Origin: Gordonia sp. (in: high G+C Gram-positive bacteria) | Lineage (GTDB): Bacteria; Actinomycetota; Actinomycetes; Mycobacteriales; Mycobacteriaceae | DNA length: 44,855 bases | Assembly: GCF_020438995.1 (NCBI RefSeq) | Contig: NZ_JAGQTN010000262.1 | Location: forward strand, 1-44,855 | Reading direction: 5' to 3' | Made by a program: the position numbers and the translations under genes | Notes under the pieces: model-generated | The model's input: the letters and a program-made list of their open reading frames with translations, nothing else | Told to the model about the DNA's origin: nothing | Database searches by the model: none | Shown here: piece after piece, positions 1-7,904 of the stretch | How the letters are laid out: the number at the start of each line of letters is the position of its first letter | How positions within the stretch are numbered: position 1 is the stretch's first letter

Positions 1-791
1 CGGTTATCAGCGATCACGATGTGTGATCGTTGTGTGAGAAGGAACTGCAGAACCGTTGCGACGGTGTCGGTGTCGGGGATGCGGTGGCGGGCGATGGTGG
101 GGCCGTCGCCTACCTTGATGGAGACATCGCCGGCGCCGAGGTGGGCGAAGGCCTTTTCGTCGGTGACGTCGTCGCCGAGGTAGATCACCGCGTCGGCACC
201 GGAGCGGACCCGAAGTGCGTCCAGCGCATGGCCTTTGGAGGTCTTGATGACGGCGAGCTCGATGACGGCCTTGCCTTCGGTGGCCTCGACACCGTCCCAG
301 CCGGCGGCGCCGTCGCGGGCTCGGCGCAGGGCGGCGTCGGCGTCGGCGGGGGCGGCGTTGCGCACGTGCAGGGCGACGCTGATGGGTTTGGGTTCGACCC
401 GCACACCCGGGTAATCAGCTGCGAGAGTGTCGAATTCGGCGATGATTCGGGCCAGGCGGGCGCGGTCTCCATCGGTGACCTCGGTGACGAAGCCGGTGCT
501 CGACTCGGTGCCGTGACTGCCGATGAGGGTGACCGGGCCGCCGACCGGCAGTCCGGAAAGCAGCGACAGATCGGCCAGCGCCCGGCCGGACACCACCGCC
601 GCCGATGTATTGGGCAGTGCGGCAGCCGATTCGATGGCGGCCACGGATGCCGGATTCGGTACCGCGTCCTCCGGCTGCGACACGATGGGGGAGAGCACAC
701 CGTCGTAGTCGGAGGCGACCAGCAGGTGCCGGGTCGCCGCCGCGGTGGTCAGGGCGGACCGCAGCGCATCGCTGATGCTGTTGTTGCTCAA
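1..791 (-). CDS. otsB: Trehalose-6-phosphate phosphatase OtsB (3' end outside window)
   Basis: HAD-fold phosphatase that releases trehalose from trehalose 6-phosphate made by the upstream OtsA. The reading frame is open from a TTG at 791-789 to the window edge, giving about 263 residues with the C-terminus missing. The motif [11 protein letters not shown] near residue 25 is the HAD nucleophile motif (Asp-x-Asp), and [10 protein letters not shown] later in the chain is the Mg-binding motif III typical of OtsB. The TTG start overlaps the otsA stop (TTGA, 791-788), which implies translational coupling. No better start is visible in frame. The family assignment is secure; the true length is unknown because of the edge. 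Confidence 0.9.
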   Translation of the reverse strand, partial: MSNNSISDALRSALTTAAATRHLLVASDYDGVLSPIVSQPEDAVPNPASVAAIESAAALPNTSAAVVSGRALADLSLLSGLPVGGPVTLIGSHGTESSTGFVTEVTDGDRARLARIIAEFDTLAADYPGVRVEPKPISVALHVRNAAPADADAALRRARDGAAGWDGVEATEGKAVIELAVIKTSKGHALDALRVRSGADAVIYLGDDVTDEKAFAHLGAGDVSIKVGDGPTIARHRIPDTDTVATVLQFLLTQRSHIVIADN

Positions 792-2308
792 GACTTTTCG
801 CCCGGAGGTGCGGAGACGAGTTCGACGCCGCGATCACCCGACGGGGTGGTGTTGGCTTGCTCGGCGAGGGCGCCGAGGAAACTGCGGGCCCACTTGTCGA
901 CGTCGTGGGCGAGGACCTGCCTGCGCAGGGCGCGCATCCGTCGGCGGCCCTCCTGCTCGGTCTGGGCGACCGCAGCCTCGATGGCGTCCTTGACTCCGTC
1001 CAGGTCGTACGGGTTGGCCTGGTAGGCGGACTTGAGTTCGGCTGCGGCGCCGGTGAATTCGCTGAGCACAAGTGCTCCGCCGAGATCGTTGCGGCAGGCG
1101 ACGTACTCCTTGGCGACCAGATTCATACCGTCACGCAGCGGAGTCACCAGCATGACGTCGGCGGCGACGAAGAACGCGATCAGATCGTCGCGGGGGACGG
1201 GGCGATGCAGATACTGCACGACGGGCTGGCCGACCTCGGCGAAATTGCCGTTGATATTGCCGACGAGTTGCTCGATGCCGGCGCGCATCTTGATGTAGCT
1301 GTCGACGCGTTCGCGGCTGGGGGTGGCCAGCTGCACCATCACCGTGTCGTGCGGGTCGAGACGCTTCTCGGCCAGCAGTTCCGACAGCGCCGTGAGGCGG
1401 ACGTCGATACCTTTGGTGTAGTCGAGACGGTCGACGCCCAACATGACCGTCTTCGGGTTGCCGAGTTCGGCACGGATCTCGGCGGCCCGGGCGCGGATCG
1501 CCTTGGACCGGGCCTTGGCGTCGAGCTCGCCGGAGTCGATGGAGATGGGGAACGCGCCGACGCGCACGGTGCGGAAACCCACCTGCACCACACCGAACCG
1601 GGAACGCACCCCGACGGTGCCCTTGCTGGTGGCCTGACCGGCCAACCGCCGAGCGAGGTACAGGAAGTTCTGCGCACCGCCCGGCAGGTGGAATCCGATC
1701 AGGTCGGCGCCGAGCAGACCTTCGACGATCTCGGTGCGCCACGGGTTCTGCAGGAACAGCTCGATCGGGGGGAACGGGATATGCAGGAAGAAGCCGATCC
1801 GCAGGTCCGGACGCAGCATCCGCAGCATCTTGGGCACGAGCTGAAGTTGATAGTCCTGCACCCAGACCAGCGCACCGTGCGCGGCGGCCTTGGAGGCGGC
1901 CTCGGCGAACCGGCGGTTCACCTCGACATAGGTGTTCCACCACTCGCGGTGATATTCGGGTTTGACGATGACGTCGTGATACAGCGGCCACAGCGTCGCG
2001 TTGGAGAAGCCCTCGTAGTACTCGGCGATCTCGCGTGTCGACAGCGGCACCGCGTGGATGTCGATGCCCTCGATGTCGGGGTTGTCGTCGGAGTCGGCGA
2101 TGCCGGACCAGCCGACCCAGGCGCCGGTGTGCTGACGCAGGATCGGTTCGAGTGCGGTGACCAGCCCGCCGGGGCTGCGCCGCCAGCTGACGCTGCCGTC
2201 GTCGGCGACCACCTTGTCGACGGGCAGCCGGTTGGCCACCACGACGAAATCCGCACCCGACGTCTCGGCCGGGGTAGTACTGCCGTCAACCGCGTTGTCG
2301 GGGGCCAC
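788..2308 (-). CDS. otsA: Alpha,alpha-trehalose-phosphate synthase OtsA
   Basis: GT20 glycosyltransferase that joins a nucleotide-activated glucose (UDP- or ADP-glucose) to glucose 6-phosphate, forming trehalose 6-phosphate in the cytoplasm. The protein has 506 residues, a normal length for the family. Signatures are [10 protein letters not shown] near the N-terminus, [43 protein letters not shown] and [13 protein letters not shown] (sugar-nucleotide and phosphate binding). The start is GTG at 2308, five bases after the stop of a 54-residue protein and without a clear ribosome binding site, so it is probably translated by coupling. otsB follows with a 4-base overlap. The first ~20 residues are low-complexity, so a slightly later start cannot be excluded. 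Confidence 0.95.
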   Translation of the reverse strand: MAPDNAVDGSTTPAETSGADFVVVANRLPVDKVVADDGSVSWRRSPGGLVTALEPILRQHTGAWVGWSGIADSDDNPDIEGIDIHAVPLSTREIAEYYEGFSNATLWPLYHDVIVKPEYHREWWNTYVEVNRRFAEAASKAAAHGALVWVQDYQLQLVPKMLRMLRPDLRIGFFLHIPFPPIELFLQNPWRTEIVEGLLGADLIGFHLPGGAQNFLYLARRLAGQATSKGTVGVRSRFGVVQVGFRTVRVGAFPISIDSGELDAKARSKAIRARAAEIRAELGNPKTVMLGVDRLDYTKGIDVRLTALSELLAEKRLDPHDTVMVQLATPSRERVDSYIKMRAGIEQLVGNINGNFAEVGQPVVQYLHRPVPRDDLIAFFVAADVMLVTPLRDGMNLVAKEYVACRNDLGGALVLSEFTGAAAELKSAYQANPYDLDGVKDAIEAAVAQTEQEGRRRMRALRRQVLAHDVDKWARSFLGALAEQANTTPSGDRGVELVSAPPGEKS

Positions 2309-2313
2309 GATCG

Positions 2314-2478
2314 TCAGGCGTTTTCACCAGGGGCGATACCCAGCATCGACAACAGCATCCGGCACTCGTCGGCGTCGGTGGCGTAGGCAGCGACGACGCG
2401 ACGGGCGGAATTGGCGGTCTCGTCGGCTACCGGCTCCAGGTCTTCGTCTGCGAGGTCGGCGGTGGTCTTGGGAGGCAT
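2314..2478 (-). CDS. Small acidic protein upstream of otsA (54 aa)
   Basis: A 54-codon gene starting with ATG at 2478 behind the ribosome binding site AAGGA and ending with TGA five bases before the otsA start. The sequence begins [20 protein letters not shown], is strongly acidic in its first 20 residues and has a Cys in [13 protein letters not shown] small protein of similar size precedes otsA in mycobacteria (Rv3489 in M. tuberculosis, from memory), so it looks like a conserved operon partner. I know of no function. The C-terminal half could form one amphipathic helix. High third-position GC, the good ribosome binding site and the tight spacing support that it is real. Confidence 0.7.
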   Translation of the reverse strand: MPPKTTADLADEDLEPVADETANSARRVVAAYATDADECRMLLSMLGIAPGENA

Positions 2479-2511
2479 GACGTCCTTATCGTGTCTCGGG
2501 TTGCAGATGCA

Positions 2512-2539
2512 CGACGCTCCCCACCGGGGTGGGCCGTCG
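2512..2539 (-). terminator. Candidate terminator of thrE
   Basis: Between the thrE stop (2555) and the next minus-strand start (2478) lies a hairpin: outer arms CGACG/CGTCG (2512-2516 and 2535-2539) and an inner CCCAC/GTGGG stem. There is no run of T after it, so this is only a plausible terminator or a simple structural element. Confidence 0.35.
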
Positions 2540-2554
2540 GCATTGCGCCCGATT

Positions 2555-3991
2555 CTACCCGTCCGATCGGCGTCCGTTCGCGCCGCTTCCCCAGGTGGGG
2601 CGGTGGCCCGCGGGGAGGAACGACGGGCGGCGCAGAGTGCGTGCGATGAACTCGCCGAGGGTGACGCCGGCGGCGAGCGCGCAGCCGATGCCCAGCGCGC
2701 TCGCCATCCACGTGATGCCGCTGAGCGTCTGCTCGCTGAGCAGCCCGTACAGACCGCGGTAGACGGCCAGACCCGGCAGCAGCGGGGTGATCCCGGCGAC
2801 CGCGACGACCAGCGGCGGGGTCAGCGCCCGGCGGGCGAGCAGACCGCCGACGAGTCCGACGATGACCGCGGCGACCCCGTCGGCGATCACCGGCCCGACC
2901 GGCTGCCACAGCAGCGCGCCCAGCGCGATCGCCGAACCGATAGCCCCGCTGAGGAATGCGACCGGGACTGCCCTGAGCTCTGCGTAACAGGCCAGCGCGT
3001 ATGCCGCCGACGCGAGCGCGCCGCCGGCGACCTGGATCGGCAGGTCGACCGCGTCGAACCGGGTGAGCGTAGTGAGGGTGGGCAGGTAGATCCCGACGGC
3101 TTCCATCAGCCGGATCGCGGTGCCGACACCGGCGATGATGCCCGCAGTCATCAGCAGCAGTTCGAAGAACCGGGCCACGCCGGTGATCGGCGCGCCGGTG
3201 ATCGCGTCCTGCAGGGAGCCGACCAGCGGCAGCCCGGACAGCAGGACCACGATGCCGGCCGCGATCACCTGCGACGGTGTGAGCTGGAAACCGAGGCGGT
3301 CGGACACCTCGGCGATGACGGCAGCGGGCACCACGGCGATGAAACCGCCGATGACCTGCTGGAAGAACACCGGGGTGCCGAGGCGGTTGATCCGCCGGTT
3401 GACGCTCACGATGACGACGGTGGTCAGGAAGGTCACCACCGCCACGAGCAGGCCGCCCCCGAGCAGCAGCGACACTCCCGCGGACATCACCCCCCACGCG
3501 ACGGTCGACACCCGATGCGGGTAGGGATGCGGGGCGGCGATGATCTTGTCGACGATCCGGTGCGCCGTCGACGGGGTGATCCCGGAGTTGCGGATGTGCC
3601 GGATCAGCCGGTCGACGTCGGCGAGCCGCGTGAAGTCGAGGGAACGGTACTTGACCTGCGCCATCGTGGTGATCGGCGGCAGGGTTGCGCCGCGCCGGGC
3701 GCTGGCCATGATCTTGTTGTAGGTCACGTCGACGTCGACGTCGTCGAGACCGTAGGCACCGGCGATGAACTCCACCTGGGCCTGCGTGTCGCTGGCCGCG
3801 GTCCCGGAGTCGAGCAGTACCGCGCCGATCTTGGTCGCCAGGTCGAGGACCTCGGTGATGGCGGCGACGTCGAATCTGTCGATCGGGCGGCGGGGGGAGA
3901 CGGCGATCGCGCCGGGTTCGATGGTGTCGATCGTCGCCTGGCGGGTGCCGGTGATCCGGCGCAGGGAACGCTGGATATACTCGGGCAGCAC
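2555..3991 (-). CDS. thrE: Threonine/serine exporter ThrE family
   Basis: Integral membrane exporter of the ThrE family, known from Corynebacterium glutamicum to expel L-threonine and L-serine. It has 478 residues, close to the ~489 of C. glutamicum ThrE. The first half is a soluble-plus-membrane DUF1212-type domain (DLATKIGAVLLDSGTAASDT near residues 50-70, a conserved region with small residues), followed by about ten hydrophobic segments including SVTLLLGGG-like and IVVLLSGLPLVGSLQDAITG. The GTG start at 3991 is chosen because an unusually perfect ribosome binding site, AAGGAGG (minus strand 4003-3997), lies five bases before it. That site is inside the divergent tRNA-Thr gene, so the thrE transcript must begin inside or beyond the tRNA, antisense to it. 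Confidence 0.9.
   Translation of the reverse strand: MLPEYIQRSLRRITGTRQATIDTIEPGAIAVSPRRPIDRFDVAAITEVLDLATKIGAVLLDSGTAASDTQAQVEFIAGAYGLDDVDVDVTYNKIMASARRGATLPPITTMAQVKYRSLDFTRLADVDRLIRHIRNSGITPSTAHRIVDKIIAAPHPYPHRVSTVAWGVMSAGVSLLLGGGLLVAVVTFLTTVVIVSVNRRINRLGTPVFFQQVIGGFIAVVPAAVIAEVSDRLGFQLTPSQVIAAGIVVLLSGLPLVGSLQDAITGAPITGVARFFELLLMTAGIIAGVGTAIRLMEAVGIYLPTLTTLTRFDAVDLPIQVAGGALASAAYALACYAELRAVPVAFLSGAIGSAIALGALLWQPVGPVIADGVAAVIVGLVGGLLARRALTPPLVVAVAGITPLLPGLAVYRGLYGLLSEQTLSGITWMASALGIGCALAAGVTLGEFIARTLRRPSFLPAGHRPTWGSGANGRRSDG
3976..3981 (+). promoter_or_regulatory. -10 box of tRNA-Thr inside thrE
   Basis: TATACT lies 14 bases before the mature tRNA 5' end, as expected for a strong -10 element with a short 5' leader. 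It sits within codons 4-6 of thrE on the opposite strand. The -35 region (about 3950-3958) is a weak match. Confidence 0.55.
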
Positions 3992-3995
3992 GTAT

Positions 3996-4067
3996 GCCTC
4001 CTTAGCTCAGTGGTAGAGCACTCGCCTTGTAAGCGAAAGGTCGTCGGTTCAATCCCGACAGGGGGCT
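3996..4067 (+). tRNA. tRNA-Thr (anticodon TGT)
   Basis: Complete cloverleaf of 72 bases. The acceptor stem is GCCTCCT (3996-4002) with AGGGGGC (4060-4066), the D stem GCTC/GAGC, the anticodon loop CTTGTAA (4026-4032) with anticodon TGT reading ACA, and the T arm GTCGG-TTCAATC-CCGAC (4043-4059). The outermost anticodon-stem pair is a C-A mismatch. The discriminator base is T, and CCA is not encoded. The gene is divergent from the threonine exporter, with four bases between the tRNA 5' end and the thrE start codon. Confidence 0.95.
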
Positions 4068-4074
4068 CGCAGCG

Positions 4075-4128
4075 CCCCGGTCCAGTTGGTGTTATCGATA
4101 CCGACCAGGCCGGGGTTTCGGTGTTTTC
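4075..4128 (+). terminator. Probable terminator of tRNA-Thr
   Basis: Eight bases after the tRNA, CCCCGG (4075-4080) and CCGGGG (4110-4115) form the outer arms of a hairpin with a long, partly self-complementary loop, followed by TTTCGGTGTTTT. Position and T-rich tail suit a tRNA terminator. Confidence 0.5.
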
Positions 4129-4176
4129 GGTCACTGGCAGGAGTATCCGAACCGGTCGATGACCGGAGTTTGCTGA

Positions 4177-4264
4177 TTGAAAATAAGTTTGCTTTCAAGA
4201 ACTGAAGAAACTTCAGGTTCGCCGTACCATTGTTAACTCGGAATTGGTAGAGTACGGCGTACTC
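4177..4264. promoter_or_regulatory. AT-rich control region with three inverted repeats
   Basis: The gap between tRNA-Thr and the roadblock gene (4068-4334) is much richer in A and T than its surroundings. It contains TTGAAA...TTTCAA (4177-4198), CTGAAG-AAA-CTTCAG (4202-4216, extendable to GAAC...GTTC with one bulge) and the perfect palindrome GAGTACG-G-CGTACTC (4250-4264). Promoters for thrE (minus) and the roadblock gene (plus) must lie here, so these are operator candidates. I do not recognise the cognate regulators. Confidence 0.45.
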
Positions 4265-4334
4265 AAAATGTGGCCCAGATTACTTTCGGGGCCGGATTGT
4301 GTAAGAACCGGATCGCGTGCAGAGGAAGTGGCGA

Positions 4335-5003
4335 GTGATCAATGATCGGGTGGGGCCGCGTTTATCGCCGATACGCCTCCGGGGACCTGCCGAAGCCCCA
4401 CCGTACCGCTACGTACCGGGCAGCGCGGCGGGCGCGGGAGTCCGTGGCCGGGGCGTGGTGCACGTGAACGACGACGGGCCCGACATCTTCGAGAGCACGC
4501 TGCGCGAACTGCCGATCAGCTTGCCCAGGCACATGTCGACGGACGACGAGACACCGAGGGAGTCCGCATCGCCTCCGGTGCCGACGCCGCGCGTCTGCTC
4601 GACGGCGGAGATCCCCGTGATAGGAACACACAGTATGACAAGACTCGATGATTCGATCGCCGACCTGCTCGCCGTCGACGGCGCGCTGGGGGTCGCGGTC
4701 GTCGACCTCGACAGCGGGATGGTGCTCGCCGCGGGCGGAAATCCGGGTTTCGATCTCGAGATCGCGGCCGCGGGCAACTCGAACATGCTCCGGGCCAAGC
4801 TGCGCACCATGAACGAGCTGGGTATCGGCGGCGGGCTCGAGGACATGATGATCACCCTCGACTACCAGTATCACCTGATCAACGTGCTGCGCGACGGCGG
4901 CACCGCCGGACTGTTCATCTACTTCGTGCTCGACCGTGCCGCCGCGAACCTGGCCCTCGCGCGGCACAAACTCCGCATCGTCGCTGGTCAGGTACGGGTC
5001 TGA
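4335..5003 (+). CDS. Roadblock/LC7-like protein
   Basis: The last ~120 residues (from MTRLDDSIADLL, an in-frame ATG at 4635) have the pattern of the small roadblock/LC7 fold: ALGVAVVDLDSGMVLA, then GIGGGLEDMMITLDYQYHLINVLR and GLFIYFVLDRAAANLALAR. In actinobacteria such proteins often serve as partners of small GTPases or as polarity or sensor scaffolds, but no GTPase is adjacent here. The N-terminal ~100 residues are Pro-, Arg- and Asp-rich and may be disordered. The start at GTG 4335 is chosen for the ribosome binding site AGAGGAAG; GTG 4464, ATG 4533 and ATG 4635 are alternatives. Third-position GC suggests real coding from at least 4458. The precise function is unknown. Confidence 0.6.
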   Translation: MINDRVGPRLSPIRLRGPAEAPPYRYVPGSAAGAGVRGRGVVHVNDDGPDIFESTLRELPISLPRHMSTDDETPRESASPPVPTPRVCSTAEIPVIGTHSMTRLDDSIADLLAVDGALGVAVVDLDSGMVLAAGGNPGFDLEIAAAGNSNMLRAKLRTMNELGIGGGLEDMMITLDYQYHLINVLRDGGTAGLFIYFVLDRAAANLALARHKLRIVAGQVRV

Positions 5004-5011
5004 TCCTGCGA

Positions 5012-5419
5012 ATGGCACCCATGGCACGAGTCCGGCACAGCACACCCGGCGGCCTGTTCGACGGCGGATTCCCCTACAGCGCAGTGGTATCGGCGGGACC
5101 ACTGGTCTTCACCGCCGGGATAGCGCCGCTCGGTCCCGACGGAGAGGTCGTCGCTCCCCGCGATGTCGTCGGGCAGACCAGGCAGTGTCTGGCCAACCTG
5201 GAAAAGGTGCTGGCCGGACACGGGGCCGGATTGTCCGACATCGCCAAGCTGACCGTGTACGTCGCCGAACACCTGCAGGCCGACCTGTATGTGTCCTGGG
5301 AGGCAGTGCGTGAGTCGTTTGTCGACGCTCCACCACCGGCGATCGTCGTCGGTGTCACGGTGCTGCCCTACGACGATCAGGTCGTGGAGATCGAGGCCGT
5401 CGCCGCGCCGCCGGCGTAG
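5012..5419 (+). CDS. RidA/YjgF/Rid family protein
   Basis: Member of the RidA family (135 residues, typical length). Family members hydrolyse reactive enamine/imine intermediates released by PLP enzymes or act in related small-molecule steps. Recognisable parts are GLFDGGFPYSAVVSAGPLVF, TAGIAPLGPDGEVV, QTRQCLANLEKVLAGHGA and DIAKLTVYV. The canonical RidA arginine in the C-terminal strand (usually in an R-x-x-V/E region) is not obvious, so this may be a Rid subgroup without imine deaminase activity. It starts eight bases after the roadblock gene, suggesting one transcript. The 3' end (AAPPA-stop) lies inside the first copy of a 26-bp tandem repeat. Confidence 0.85.
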   Translation: MAPMARVRHSTPGGLFDGGFPYSAVVSAGPLVFTAGIAPLGPDGEVVAPRDVVGQTRQCLANLEKVLAGHGAGLSDIAKLTVYVAEHLQADLYVSWEAVRESFVDAPPPAIVVGVTVLPYDDQVVEIEAVAAPPA

Positions 5420-5493
5420 TTGGCGCTGCCGCGCCGCCGGCGTAGTTGGCGCTGCCGCGCCGCCGGCGTAGTTGGCGCTGCCGCGCCGCCGGC
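5403..5493. repeat. 26-bp tandem repeat, 3.5 copies
   Basis: The unit starts CCGCGCCGCCGGCGTAGTTG and ends GCGCTG. Units begin at 5403, 5429 and 5455 with a 13-base partial copy at 5481. All copies are identical. The first contains the ridA stop codon (TAG), and the period is not a multiple of three, so the repeat is non-coding apart from its first part. Confidence 0.95.
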
Positions 5494-5518
5494 ATGACCG
5501 AAGACCACCCGCGCGGGT

Positions 5519-5536
5519 TCACAGGATGCTGACAGG
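5519..5536 (+). promoter_or_regulatory. PhoP-box-like direct repeat before phoP
   Basis: TCACAGG-ATGC-TGACAGG: two 7-bp direct repeats separated by 4 bp, the layout known for mycobacterial PhoP (TCACAGC-N4-TCACAGC). Further weak units occur in the same 11-bp phase at 5541 (ATCCAGC) and 5552 (CACAGGG). It lies about 40 bp before phoP, which suggests autoregulation. Confidence 0.65.
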
Positions 5537-5574
5537 AAGTATCCAGCCGAACACAGGGATCACCGAGCATTCTC

Positions 5575-6369
5575 ATGGGTATGACGAAGGCGGGTGGACT
5601 GATGGAAACAGCGGAACGGAATGGTGTGACCGGCATGGCGGAGCAGATCGGCGCGGATCATCGTAAAGCCGGGGCCGAGAAGGCGCGGGTGCTGGTCGTC
5701 GACGACGAGGACAATATCCGTGAATTGCTGCAGGTATCGCTGAAGTTCCAGGGGTACGACGTGGTGACGGCGGCCAACGGGCCCTCGGCGATCGACGCCT
5801 GCCGAACCTTCGCGCCCGACGTACTGATCCTGGACGTGATGATGCCCGGGATGGACGGATTCGGGTTGCTGCGCCGGCTGCGCGCCGACGGTGTCGAGGC
5901 GCCCGCGCTGTTCCTGTCGGCGCGGGACACGGTGGAGGACAAGATCAACGGCCTCACCATCGGCGGCGACGACTACGTCACCAAACCGTTCAGCCTCGAA
6001 GAGGTCGTCGCGCGAATCCAAGTGCTGCTGCGCCGTTCCGGAGTCACCGAGCAGAGCAAGAAGCCATCTCGCATCACCTTCGCCGACATCGTCCTCGACG
6101 ACGAGACGCATGAGGTGTGGAAGGCCGGCGAACTCGTCTCGCTCTCGCCGACCGAGTTCACGCTGCTGCGCTACTTCATGGTCAACGCCGGGACGGTGCT
6201 GTCCAAGCCGCGCATCCTCGACCACGTGTGGAACTACGACTTCGGTGGCGAGGTGAACGTCGTCGAATCGTATGTGTCGTATCTGCGGCGCAAGCTCGAC
6301 AACGGCGACAAGCGCCTCATCCACACTCTGCGCGGTGTCGGGTATGTGATGCGGGAGCCGAGAGACTGA
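5575..6369 (+). CDS. phoP: Response regulator PhoP
   Basis: OmpR-type response regulator with very high visible similarity to M. tuberculosis PhoP, a regulator of envelope lipids, pH response and virulence genes. The receiver domain starts at ARVLVVDDEDNIRELL (residue 37), with phospho-acceptor Asp87 in LILDVMMPGMDGFG and Lys137 in GGDDYVTKPFS. The winged-helix domain (about 165-260) shows LSPTEFTLLRYFMVNAGTVL and NVVESYVSYLRRKLD. With the ATG at 5575 it has 264 residues, longer than the 247 of M. tuberculosis. ATG 5602 (behind GGCGGGTGG) and ATG 5635 are credible alternative starts. The stop overlaps the phoR start (TGATG), so both are co-translated. A PhoP-type box lies upstream. Confidence 0.95.
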   Translation: MGMTKAGGLMETAERNGVTGMAEQIGADHRKAGAEKARVLVVDDEDNIRELLQVSLKFQGYDVVTAANGPSAIDACRTFAPDVLILDVMMPGMDGFGLLRRLRADGVEAPALFLSARDTVEDKINGLTIGGDDYVTKPFSLEEVVARIQVLLRRSGVTEQSKKPSRITFADIVLDDETHEVWKAGELVSLSPTEFTLLRYFMVNAGTVLSKPRILDHVWNYDFGGEVNVVESYVSYLRRKLDNGDKRLIHTLRGVGYVMREPRD

Positions 6370-7811
6370 TGGCCGCATCGGCGACCGACAGTCCCGAGAT
6401 CACCCGGCTTACGCCGATTCATCATGTACCACTGCGTGTTTCGCTTGTCGCGTTAACGCTGGTGCTGGTGATGGCGGGGCTGGTGGTGTCGGGATTCGCG
6501 GTCACCGGGGCGATGCGCTCGGACCTGATCTCCCGCACCGACACCGGCCTGCGCAACGCGATCGAGACGTGGGCACGGCCCATCCGCGACGACGGCTTCG
6601 GCGCGCCGCCGGGCCCGCGGCGCCCGCCGTCGCGGTACTACTCGCGACTGATCACCTCCGACGGCACCGTTTACGGCGACGACGCGGGCTACACGCACAG
6701 CCCCGACCTGTCCGGGCTCGGTGACGGCGATGCCGGACCGATCACTGTGCCGTCCGAAGGTGGCGGTGGTCCGCGTTGGCGGGTGGTCAGGAGCGTTGTC
6801 GGCACTGCCGAATCGGTGGTGGCCACACCGCTGTCCGACGTCGAGTCGACGGTGTCGAGGCTGATCTGGCTGCAGGTCGGGATCGGCGGCGGCGTTGTTG
6901 TGGTGATCGGGGTGCTCAGCTACCTGCTGGTGCGCGCGAGTCTGCGTCCCCTGCGCCGGGTCGAGGAGACCGCCCACGCCATCGCCGACGGCAACCTCAC
7001 CATGCGGGTGCCGCAGGTCCCGACGAACACGGAAGTGGGCAGCTTGTCTGCGTCGCTGAACACGATGCTCGGGCACATCCAGCGCGCGTTCGCGGCCACC
7101 GAGGCCTCCGAGCGGCAGGCCCGCGAGTCGGAGGAGACGATGCGCCGGTTCATCGCCGACGCCAGCCACGAACTGCGCACCCCGCTCACCTCGATCAAGG
7201 GTTTCGGCGAACTGTACAAGCAGGGTGCGGTGCCCTCCTCGGAGGCGATGGGCCGCATCGATACCGAGGCGCAGCGGATGAAACTGCTGGTCGAGGACTT
7301 GCTGATGCTGGCGAGGCTCGATGCGCACCGGCCGCTGCAATCCCGGCCGGTCGACCTGCTCTCGCTGGCGTCCGACGCCGTGCATTCGGCGCGGGCCGCC
7401 GCCCCCGATCGCGACATCGGTGTGCATCTGGACCCGATGGACGATCCGCCGGTGGTGTCCGGGGACGTGAACCGGCTCATGCAGGTGCTGCGCAATCTCA
7501 TCAACAACGCGATCGCGCACACCCCTGCCGACGCGGCGATCACTGTCGGTATCGAGGCCGACGACAGCACACACCTGGTGCTGTCGGTGACCGACACCGG
7601 CAACGGACTCACCGAGGAGGAGGTGGCGCACGTCTTCGAGCGGTTCTATCGCGGGGACGCCTCGCGTCATCGTGGTGAGGGCGGTGGCAGTGGGCTCGGG
7701 TTGTCGATCGTCGCGGCCCTGGTCGCGGCGCACGGGGGCACCGTCGGGGTGGACTCCGCCCCGGGGCAGGGCGCCCGGTTCTGGGTGCGATTGCCGCGCG
7801 AGGCGGTCTGA
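6369..7811 (+). CDS. phoR: Sensor histidine kinase PhoR
   Basis: Membrane sensor kinase partner of PhoP, 480 residues (485 in M. tuberculosis). A transmembrane helix at about 24-47 is followed by an extracytoplasmic sensor loop (about 48-165, rich in Pro, Gly and Asp: PPGPRRPPSRYY), a second transmembrane helix (about 166-188), a HAMP linker, the phospho-acceptor His267 in DASHELRTPLTSIKGF, an N box LRNLINNAIAHTP (about 374-386), and G boxes DTGNG (409-413) and GGSGLGLS (439-446). The start ATG at 6369 overlaps the phoP stop. The signal is not evident from sequence. Confidence 0.95.
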   Translation: MAASATDSPEITRLTPIHHVPLRVSLVALTLVLVMAGLVVSGFAVTGAMRSDLISRTDTGLRNAIETWARPIRDDGFGAPPGPRRPPSRYYSRLITSDGTVYGDDAGYTHSPDLSGLGDGDAGPITVPSEGGGGPRWRVVRSVVGTAESVVATPLSDVESTVSRLIWLQVGIGGGVVVVIGVLSYLLVRASLRPLRRVEETAHAIADGNLTMRVPQVPTNTEVGSLSASLNTMLGHIQRAFAATEASERQARESEETMRRFIADASHELRTPLTSIKGFGELYKQGAVPSSEAMGRIDTEAQRMKLLVEDLLMLARLDAHRPLQSRPVDLLSLASDAVHSARAAAPDRDIGVHLDPMDDPPVVSGDVNRLMQVLRNLINNAIAHTPADAAITVGIEADDSTHLVLSVTDTGNGLTEEEVAHVFERFYRGDASRHRGEGGGSGLGLSIVAALVAAHGGTVGVDSAPGQGARFWVRLPREAV

Positions 7812-7892
7812 GCGCCGGCCGGCCGAACAGGGAACGGATGGACGTTGGTCCCGTTCGTCCGGCAACCCGGGGGCGAGGCGGGTCCGGAGCAA

Positions 7893-7898
7893 TAGACT
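7893..7898 (+). promoter_or_regulatory. -10 box for leaderless HIT gene
   Basis: TAGACT followed by six bases and then the ATG at 7905. There is no ribosome binding site, so the transcript probably begins at the A of the start codon. Confidence 0.55.
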
Positions 7899-7904
7899 GC
7901 TGTC

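Noticed and set aside
857-2386. Long open frame on the plus strand (about 509 codons) opposite otsA
   Set aside because: Mirror-frame artefact of GC-rich codon use. The minus strand encodes clear OtsA motifs and the plus frame has no recognisable domain.
2411-4162. Long open plus-strand frame across thrE and the tRNA
   Set aside because: Highly charged, low-complexity translation typical of an antisense frame; it also runs through the tRNA-Thr gene.
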